Positions 57,799 through 64,000 of a DNA stretch of 64,000 nt are shown one piece after another; the first letter of the stretch is position 1; each line of letters starts with the position of its first letter. The translations under genes and the position numbers were made by a program. Below the pieces are notes generated by a model. That model was not told the origin of the DNA and did no database searches. It saw only the letters and a list, made by a program, of their open reading frames with translations. The stretch covers positions 1 through 64,000 of the forward strand of contig PAQF01000034.1 of NCBI GenBank assembly GCA_002709695.1, given 5' to 3'. Origin of the DNA: Candidatus Poribacteria bacterium. Its GTDB lineage: Bacteria; Poribacteria; WGA-4E; UBA9662.

Positions 57799-59364
57799 AT
57801 GAGAAACAAAACAAACGATGAAAAAGAGCAACAAAACTTTTATCGGAAACCTCTTGAAGCAATTAGTAATGTGGAACCCAAATTGCAAAAAGCTTTTTCT
57901 CTTTGTCAAGAAGGTGAAACACAACAGGCAGAAAAAATATGTCAACAGGTCTTAACAGACTATCCATTAAATGTTGAAGCCATCCACATCTTGGGTATTA
58001 TTGCTCATAGTGAGAACAAGCATAATATAGCAGTGAGTTTAATCAAACGAGCTATCGAGCTAGATCCAAGTCAACCCGCGTTTCACAACAATTTTGGAAA
58101 CGTCCTGCGAGAACAAGGGATGTTAGATGAATCTGCTCAAGCCTACAAAAAAGCCATACAACTTCAGCCCAATTCTGCTGAGATTTACAACAATTTGGGA
58201 GTAGTTTTGCAAGAACAAAGAAGACTTAAAGAGGCTATTTGGGCTTATGAGAAAGCGATTGAAATTCGTCCCGACTGCACTGGGGCTCATATTAATTTCG
58301 GGAATGTTTTGCAAGAACAAGGTGAACTGAAAAAATCAATTCAAACCTACCGCAGGGCCATACAGATCCAGCCGGATTCAGCTGAAGCACGCAAGAATTT
58401 GGGTATGAGTTTGTTGTTGACGGGAAGCTTTGAAGAAGGTTGGGAGCAATTTGCCTGGCGGTGGCAATGCAAAGATTTCATGTCGAAAAATCGGCATTTC
58501 CCTCAACCAAACTGGGATGGAACAAATTTGAGAAGTAAAACTATCTTGGTCTGGGCTGAACAAGGAATCGGAGATGAAATCATGTTTGTCAGTATGCTTT
58601 CTGATCTATTGGAAATAGGAGCCAATATAATTGTCGAGTGTGATGCGAGGCTTGTTCAGCTATTTCAACGCTCTTTTCCCCAGATACAATTTCTTCCTCG
58701 GCAGGCTCCTCCAGACCCTCAATTATTTGACATTAATATAGATTATCAAATTCCCATGGGGAATTTGGGCCAATGGCTTAGACCTAATAAAGATAGCTTC
58801 ACTGCAACTCGCTACCTTTTGCCTTGTTCAAAAAGAATCTCACAAATGAAAGAGAAATATAGAAGCCTATCGAATGACAAAATGTTAATTGGTATTTCTT
58901 GGAAAAGTATTAATCGAGATGTTGGAAAAGCCAAGAGTACATTGTTGGAAGATTGGACTTCGATTCTATCACAAGGTGGTTGCTATTTTATTGACTTGCA
59001 ATATGGAAATACAAAATCAGAGGTGGAGAAGTATGTTTCTGATAAAAATCATATTTTAATCTACCAAGATGAAGAGATTGATCCGTTGACTGACTTGGAC
59101 GGATTTGCAGCGCAAGTATCAGCCTTGGATTTGGTTATATCGACATCTAATACTACAGCACATCTTGCTGGTGCCTTAGGGCAGAATGTTTGGACTTTAT
59201 TACGACTTGTTCCAAGTTGGCGATGGATGACACAAAGAACTGACACTCTTTGGTATCCGGAGATGAAATTGTTTCGACAGTTACAACTTGGCAACTGGTC
59301 ACCGGTTTTTAATGAAGTTAAACAGGCATTGGAAAATCATATGGCAAATGATTGGAAGCAGTAG
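57799..59364 (+). CDS. TPR-repeat protein with C-terminal glycosyltransferase domain
   Basis: A 521-residue sister of the gene at 51848, with fewer TPR motifs (about five between residues 30 and 200: YNNLGVVLQEQRRLKEAIWA, HINFGNVLQEQGELKKSIQT). The C-terminal GT-B half has ILVWAEQGIGDEIMFVSMLS, LIGISWKSINRDVGKAKS, VISTSNTTAHLAGALGQNVW and WRWMTQRTDTLWYP. It lacks a clear ribosome binding site. It likely modifies surface glycans or proteins. It converges with the SDR gene at 59383. Confidence 0.88.
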   Translation: MRNKTNDEKEQQNFYRKPLEAISNVEPKLQKAFSLCQEGETQQAEKICQQVLTDYPLNVEAIHILGIIAHSENKHNIAVSLIKRAIELDPSQPAFHNNFGNVLREQGMLDESAQAYKKAIQLQPNSAEIYNNLGVVLQEQRRLKEAIWAYEKAIEIRPDCTGAHINFGNVLQEQGELKKSIQTYRRAIQIQPDSAEARKNLGMSLLLTGSFEEGWEQFAWRWQCKDFMSKNRHFPQPNWDGTNLRSKTILVWAEQGIGDEIMFVSMLSDLLEIGANIIVECDARLVQLFQRSFPQIQFLPRQAPPDPQLFDINIDYQIPMGNLGQWLRPNKDSFTATRYLLPCSKRISQMKEKYRSLSNDKMLIGISWKSINRDVGKAKSTLLEDWTSILSQGGCYFIDLQYGNTKSEVEKYVSDKNHILIYQDEEIDPLTDLDGFAAQVSALDLVISTSNTTAHLAGALGQNVWTLLRLVPSWRWMTQRTDTLWYPEMKLFRQLQLGNWSPVFNEVKQALENHMANDWKQ

Positions 59365-59382
59365 AGTGAGTTAATAACCTTG

Positions 59383-60108
59383 TTAGTTTTTATGCCACAT
59401 TTTTTCAAAGTTGTCTCGAGCGATAAAACCAAGCACTTCCTTAGCTTTATCAAACTTGAATTTTTCATGTGGTAGATCCGCTGATATGTAAAACACTTCA
59501 AACTGCGAGGGTAAATCAGTCAGTTTGATTTCTAAACCTAGCCGAAACAACTCCGCTGTATCCCTCCAACTTAACATAAACGGCGTGAGATCCTCACCTT
59601 CCCTCGGATCATCGTGATCAGTGAAACCGAAGAAGAGATAGGTTTGTATATACAAATTGTGCTGATTTTCTGTGAATATCTTGCAAATCTCTTGGCCAAG
59701 TGATTTGGTTAAACCGTACAAATCGGTTCCAGGATGGGGAGGGGAATCAGGGTTGAGCTCAAAGTCGAAATTATAGGTTGTTTTTCCATGAACCGCAAGA
59801 AAGGGTCCGGTGTGAATCACACGTTGAATTTTATGTGCTAATGCGGCATGCATAGTGTTATAAGCACCAAGTGTGCTGACATCAAAAGCCAGTTTCCTAT
59901 CAGGTCGTAGTACTGAACAATTGATGATAGCATCCATACCTTCTGCTGCTTCCATCACCTGATCAAGATTAGCCACATCAACAATCGCAGTTTGGTGTTC
60001 TGATTCAATAGGTATAATGTCAGTAATTCGGAGCTGATGAAATCCCTGGAGAACTTTGACAAGATGTGGTCCCATATAGCCATTGCCACCCAAAATCAAA
60101 ACTTTCAT
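59383..60108 (-). CDS. NAD(P)-dependent epimerase/dehydratase (extended SDR)
   Basis: A 241-residue paralogue of the protein at 28133-28861. The cofactor motif is GGNGYMG (7-13) and the catalytic pair is in DLYGLTKSLGQEICK. GGGAG precedes the ATG. The upstream gene, 15 bases away on the same strand, encodes a degenerate relative, so the two are an operon and probably a heteromer or divergent duplicate. Substrate unknown. Confidence 0.85.
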   Translation of the reverse strand: MKVLILGGNGYMGPHLVKVLQGFHQLRITDIIPIESEHQTAIVDVANLDQVMEAAEGMDAIINCSVLRPDRKLAFDVSTLGAYNTMHAALAHKIQRVIHTGPFLAVHGKTTYNFDFELNPDSPPHPGTDLYGLTKSLGQEICKIFTENQHNLYIQTYLFFGFTDHDDPREGEDLTPFMLSWRDTAELFRLGLEIKLTDLPSQFEVFYISADLPHEKFKFDKAKEVLGFIARDNFEKMWHKN

Positions 60109-60123
60109 TCATTTACTCCCGCT

Positions 60124-60696
60124 TTAAAGATGTGTAATCTTCCATCTTTCCTCAGAATCAATGGCTTGTCGAAATGCACCAATAGTATCTGCACCTATGT
60201 TGTTCCCAAGTCGAATGATACTGATGTTAATGTTTCCTTCACGTGCGAACTCCCGACACACAAATTCCCCTAAGTGCCGTGATAAAGGAAACAGTTCTGT
60301 GGTCGGGCGCGGACGCCAGTTTGGCCCTATAGTCATATTCTGATCGAGTTTAGCAAAAAGTTGGAGAGTACTAGCAAAAACAAAATTCGAGATGTTCTGT
60401 GCTACTGCAGCGTACAGTAGATTGTATGTGCAACGTGTAAGAAAATCTATCTCCAGATTTTCCAAGTCATCTGAACTCTCAGATAGAGCTAAGGGCAACG
60501 TAGCAGGGTGAATGATTGTATCGATGTCTTTAACGAGTTCATCCGTTTCAGATTCGTGTCCAAGATCAGATTGAACAAAATCAAAGTCAGTTTCAAAATC
60601 AACAAGATCTGTAAGCCGAATCTGGTGATCTGCTGATAGGTCGGTTGTTAACTGTTTTGCAAGGTGCGAATTGGCTGATGTAATTAGTATTCTCAT
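60124..60696 (-). CDS. degenerate SDR-like protein (probable pseudoenzyme)
   Basis: A 190-residue protein related to the extended SDR family but lacking its motifs. The glycine-rich site reads LITSANSHLAKQL with no G-x-x-G-x-x-G. The catalytic tyrosine-lysine position reads LFPLSRHLGEFVCRE, with Phe and Arg instead. It ends about 50 residues short, at SEERWKITHL. The frame is intact and only 15 bases before the active paralogue. It may be a non-catalytic partner or an early pseudogene. Confidence 0.7.
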   Translation of the reverse strand: MRILITSANSHLAKQLTTDLSADHQIRLTDLVDFETDFDFVQSDLGHESETDELVKDIDTIIHPATLPLALSESSDDLENLEIDFLTRCTYNLLYAAVAQNISNFVFASTLQLFAKLDQNMTIGPNWRPRPTTELFPLSRHLGEFVCREFAREGNINISIIRLGNNIGADTIGAFRQAIDSEERWKITHL

Positions 60697-60991
60697 TTTG
60701 TAGGTTACAAAAGTCTAGGATGATATTGTTTGCTAATAATAACTTAACTAGAGATTTGAATCCAGTGTAATATTTCATTTTGAAATAAGATTGAAATTAA
60801 GGAAAGAACTTGTTTAAACGCTAATATATTTTGTTTTGTTGTTCAATTGATTTGATCTATTCATTTCTAGGTTTTACGTCATACGGATTGTTATCAGGTT
60901 TAAGACTTGTATTTTAATACAAAGTAAAATACAATCCCAGTTAGTATATGCCTAATTTATTTAAGTTTAAATAAAGGATAAAGATTCACCT
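60697..60991. other. divergent intergenic region
   Basis: 295 AT-rich bases. A palindromic TTGTATT-TT-AATACAA (60907-60922) lies about 70 bases before the sulfotransferase start and could be a regulator site. Otherwise nothing is supported. Confidence 0.35.
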
Positions 60992-61720
60992 ATGTCTTTA
61001 ATAACAATTATAGGTCGTGGACACTCGGGAACACGTGCAATTTCGCATACTTTGTATGCTAGCGGTGTTTTTATGGGCTCAAAGCTAAACCGATCCGGTG
61101 ATAAATTGCCTCCGGAACCAATGTACGATGCCTGTAGAGTTTTAGCCAAATATGTCAAGTTAAATGGCGATCTCTCATGGGATTTTGAACAATTGCATAA
61201 AATGGAGATCGATCCAGAATTTAAGGAACTGATTAATACCTATTTGGCTGATGTACTAGCTGATAAATCGACCCATCGTGGATGGAAAATACCAGAAACT
61301 ACGCTAGCATATCCTTGGATTATACGAATGTTCCCCGACATAAAATATATTCATTGGATACGAGATCCCAGAGACTGTATCTTGGGGGGGCATAAAACCG
61401 ATGATCTACGCGATTTTGGAATTGACTATCCATTAACAGATGATGTTAGAAAGCGAAGGGCCATTTCTTGGTTGTATCAGTATGAGTTGATGAAATCAAC
61501 TCCAAAACCCAAAAATTACATTGTGGTGCGTTTTGAAGATTTTATTCTTAAACAAGAAGAAACACTTGAACGCCTAGAAGATTTCCTTGGTATGCCATTG
61601 GCACGGATAATTGTGAGACCAGATTCAGTTGGTCGTTGGAAAACTGCTGATGGAAACTACAATTTCGATTTTCTGGAAGAATCACTCGAAGAAAATCAAT
61701 ATCACCAAGACTCTGTTTGA
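60992..61720 (+). CDS. sulfotransferase-family protein
   Basis: A 242-residue P-loop protein with the PAPS 5'-binding loop TIIGRGHSGTRAISHTL (5-21) and the 3'-phosphate motif YIHWIRDPRDCILGGH. It continues with ENYIVVRFEDFI-like (NYIVVRFEDF) typical of sulfotransferases. It would transfer sulfate from PAPS to a small molecule or glycan. The MurE-like ligase begins 24 bases downstream, so both are likely co-transcribed and may act in one pathway. Confidence 0.85.
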   Translation: MSLITIIGRGHSGTRAISHTLYASGVFMGSKLNRSGDKLPPEPMYDACRVLAKYVKLNGDLSWDFEQLHKMEIDPEFKELINTYLADVLADKSTHRGWKIPETTLAYPWIIRMFPDIKYIHWIRDPRDCILGGHKTDDLRDFGIDYPLTDDVRKRRAISWLYQYELMKSTPKPKNYIVVRFEDFILKQEETLERLEDFLGMPLARIIVRPDSVGRWKTADGNYNFDFLEESLEENQYHQDSV

Positions 61721-61743
61721 AAACTGGGTTTTGTCAGGTATAG

Positions 61744-63030
61744 ATGTCAACACATTCGATGCCAGAAAGGATCTATAAAGAGTGGAAACAATATAACAGG
61801 CAAGAAGATATATCTTTCTTCGGCTTTGTTAAGATGGCTCTTAAAAATAATCTTTGGTTCTGTCATCCAGCTAAACAGTTAAACTTTATTGGAATCACTG
61901 GTACAAATGGAAAAACCTCGACGGCACTTTTAATCGAGTCTATTTTTAATTCAGCCCATATAGATGTCGCATTGATCAGCACACTGGCATACCGATTTAA
62001 AGGTATAGACTTAGTTGCAGACCTAACCACACCAGATCCAGTGAAATTGCATCATCTGCTTTCTAGGGTAGTAACTGCTGATATTAAACACGTAGTTATG
62101 GAAACCTCATCTCACGGCCTAGCTCAGAATCGGTTAAAAGGAGTAATATTTAACACTGCAGTATTCACAAATTTGTCACATGACCACTTGGACTATCATA
62201 TATCGATGGAGCGGTACTTTGAAGCAAAATTGCAACTTTTTCAACAACTTGATTCTGCTGGCGGCCGAGCAATTGTTAACATAGATGATAATGCGTCTAA
62301 AAAGATTATACAGAAAACAAATGTTCCTTTTGTAACTTATGGTGTTCACGCAAAAGCTGATTTAACAGTTAAAAACGTGCAAGTACAGGAGACTAACGTT
62401 TCATTTTCAGTTCTCACACCCTATGGCAAACTACCAATACATCTTCAATCTTCTGGCGAATATAACATTTACAATGTCTTAGCAGCTATCGGTGTAGCAC
62501 AACAGTATGGGTGCACAGATGAACAAATTATTAATGGAATCGAGTCAACTAGAACGCCTGGCCGATTCGAATCTATAGATTGCGGCCAGAATTTCACGGT
62601 TATCATTGATTTCGCACACTCACCTGATGCGTTGAAATACTTGCTCTCTTCTGCCAAAAAGACCACTCAAAATCGGCTGATTTGCGTCTTCGGCTGCAAC
62701 GGCGATCGGGATCAGTTAAAACGACCCATCATGGGGCGGATTGGTGTCGAAATAGCTGACTCCCCGATTATTACTACCGGTAACCCTCGCTCGGAATCAA
62801 CAGACCAAATTTTTGACGACATTATTCAGGGAATACCAAATGGTAATAAATATCAATTAATTCCTGACCGAAAAACTGCGATTAAGCGAGCACTTGAAAT
62901 AGCTGATACTGGGGATACTGTTGTCATCGCAGGGAGAGGCTGCCAAAAATATCAGGAAATAGGTGATCATAGAATTCCTTTTGATGATGCTGATATTGTG
63001 AGAGCTCTACTTGACGGATCATTTAAATAG
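61744..63030 (+). CDS. MurE-like Mur ligase without N-terminal domain
   Basis: A 428-residue ATP-dependent ligase with central and C-terminal Mur domains only. Visible sites: ATP loop ITGTNGKTST (51-60), METSSHGLAQNRL (119-131), HDHLDYH, the carbamylated lysine position YFEAKLQLF (K162), and VIIDFAHSPDAL. The usual UDP-sugar-binding N-terminal domain is replaced by about 45 residues. Two motifs that recognise diaminopimelate in MurE are changed: DNPR reads GNPR (346-349) and KGHE reads RGCQ (397-401). It therefore probably ligates a different amino acid or substrate. It is next to a sulfotransferase, not to other mur genes. The start codon has only a weak AGGTA upstream. Confidence 0.88.
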   Translation: MSTHSMPERIYKEWKQYNRQEDISFFGFVKMALKNNLWFCHPAKQLNFIGITGTNGKTSTALLIESIFNSAHIDVALISTLAYRFKGIDLVADLTTPDPVKLHHLLSRVVTADIKHVVMETSSHGLAQNRLKGVIFNTAVFTNLSHDHLDYHISMERYFEAKLQLFQQLDSAGGRAIVNIDDNASKKIIQKTNVPFVTYGVHAKADLTVKNVQVQETNVSFSVLTPYGKLPIHLQSSGEYNIYNVLAAIGVAQQYGCTDEQIINGIESTRTPGRFESIDCGQNFTVIIDFAHSPDALKYLLSSAKKTTQNRLICVFGCNGDRDQLKRPIMGRIGVEIADSPIITTGNPRSESTDQIFDDIIQGIPNGNKYQLIPDRKTAIKRALEIADTGDTVVIAGRGCQKYQEIGDHRIPFDDADIVRALLDGSFK

Positions 63031-63159
63031 AATTACCTTTTTACTTTAGTCAGATCATTTGTTTTTAGAAGATCGGAAGTAGGTAAAATTTGTTTAGAGG
63101 CTTAGTAATAAAAGTTATTTTACAGAAAATCACAAAAAAGTAAGGATGTTCAAAGAGAT

Positions 63160-64000
63160 ATGGCAGGATTAGAAACAAGACGAATGGGACGCACAGAAAT
63201 GCGCCCCAAATCCCTTGCACTGGGGGCTGCTTGGTTGCATAGTGGGCTGGAGCAAGACACTATTGATGCTATTCATAGGGCAATTGAACTCGGTATAAAT
63301 TATATTGACACTTATCCGGGCCATAAAGAAGAAAGATGGGGAAAAGCACTATCTGGAGGGTTAAGAGAAACGATCTATCTACAAGCCAAAGTTGGAACAC
63401 ACCCGGAACGAAGCAAGGATTTTTCTGCTGAAACAACTCGTTGGAGTGTCGAAGGGAGTTTAAAAGCTTTACAAACCGATTACCTCGACGCTGTACTAAT
63501 CCACGATCCTATTCAAATCGAAGATGCAATTTCCAAAGGCAGAGCACTGGATGAATTGCTAAAGATGAAAGAAGAAGGATTAATTAAATATATTGGATTG
63601 GGAGTTCGTTCTCATGTTTTTCATCAACAAGCGATCGAGACGGGCTACATTGATATTGTTTTAACTTTTTTAGACTATACATTACTAAATCAGTCGGTGG
63701 CAAAAACAACATTGCCGCTAGCACGACAAGAAGATATTGGAATTATTCTCGCTAGCCCTTTGGGAATGGGCCTTCTCACTGGTATTGAACCGGATATAGA
63801 AACTGACCGTCGACGTCATCCTGAAGGAAAAACGGTAGCTTATGATATGTGGAAGTGGTGCATGGATCGCGACGTAGATATTCGGTCCCTAGCTATGCAA
63901 TTCTGCTTGGCTGCACCAGTTGATGGTATCGTTATGTTTGGTCCTTCAAACGTTAGTCAAGTTGAAGAAGGTTATGCAGCTGCTACGACGGAGGTACAAT
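63160..64000 (+). CDS. aldo/keto reductase, partial at window end
   Basis: A frame open to the end of the window (280 codons). ATG at 63160, then LETRRMGRTEM, a TIM-barrel reductase pattern: YIDTYPGH (catalytic Asp/Tyr region), YLQAKVGTHP (Lys), DAVLIHDPI (His), KEEGLIKYIGLGVRSH, and ASPLGMGLLTG. It uses NADPH to reduce aldehydes or ketones, or oxidises sugars (L-fucose/galactose dehydrogenase-like members occur). The 3' part is missing. Confidence 0.88.
   Translation, partial: MAGLETRRMGRTEMRPKSLALGAAWLHSGLEQDTIDAIHRAIELGINYIDTYPGHKEERWGKALSGGLRETIYLQAKVGTHPERSKDFSAETTRWSVEGSLKALQTDYLDAVLIHDPIQIEDAISKGRALDELLKMKEEGLIKYIGLGVRSHVFHQQAIETGYIDIVLTFLDYTLLNQSVAKTTLPLARQEDIGIILASPLGMGLLTGIEPDIETDRRRHPEGKTVAYDMWKWCMDRDVDIRSLAMQFCLAAPVDGIVMFGPSNVSQVEEGYAAATTEVQ

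Noticed and set aside
1-64000. Search for tRNA, rRNA, CRISPR arrays and insertion sequences
   Set aside because: No tRNA-like T-loop sequence, no regularly spaced repeats, no transposase-like frame was seen; a covariance-model scan would be decisive.

Overview
The window is moderately AT-rich bacterial DNA (by eye near 40% G+C, not counted) with spread-out single genes and short operons. I see no rRNA, tRNA, CRISPR array or insertion sequence. The gene set is that of a diderm, environmental or host-associated heterotroph: PpiD-like periplasmic foldase, MraY, HslVU, Rel, RecJ, and a large stock of phytanoyl-CoA-dioxygenase-like oxygenases, LamG, CotH, FG-GAP/ASPIC, TPR-glycosyltransferase, Gfo/Idh/MocA and SDR proteins. 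This mixture recalls Candidatus Poribacteria (sponge-associated or marine) and relatives. That assignment is inference from gene content, not from a marker tree.

Layout. 1-13.4 kb is an accessory block: a frameshifted CotH gene, three PhyH-like oxygenases, a membrane protein, an intact GH36-type alpha-galactosidase, a LamG exported protein, the debris of a second GH36/NPCBM gene, and a beta-helix protein. 14-36.6 kb is mostly conserved: CRTAC1-like protein, an acetylpolyamine/acetoin-type deacetylase, an MqnA/MqnD-like protein, an MBL hydrolase, the metallophosphatase-hslV-hslU operon, mraY, maf, a PpiD-like foldase, a D-2-hydroxyacid dehydrogenase, rpmB, rel and recJ, and an amidohydrolase. 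37-44.7 kb mixes remnants with unusual genes: a truncated flhA, DUF3500, NamZ-type muramidase (DUF1343), a divergent EF-Tu paralogue with eroded G motifs, a broken rmlB-like epimerase, a methyltransferase and a broken glycosyltransferase.

44.8-51.3 kb is a catabolic region: three Gfo/Idh/MocA oxidoreductases, a TIM-barrel sugar isomerase-like protein, and an enolase-superfamily/DHDPS-family pair best read as hydroxyproline degradation. 51.8-64 kb holds two TPR-glycosyltransferase fusions, a ceramidase-like protein, a second LamG protein, SDR proteins (one of them a pseudoenzyme), a sulfotransferase, a MurE-like ligase lacking the N-terminal domain, and an aldo/keto reductase cut by the window end.

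Main points for follow-up: the degenerate EF-Tu paralogue (40060-41223), a perfect 19-bp inverted repeat inside a conserved coding sequence (15802-15843), the MurE-like ligase with altered substrate motifs, the hydroxyproline pair, and at least five decaying genes, mostly for cell-surface, polysaccharide or motility functions, beside intact housekeeping genes.
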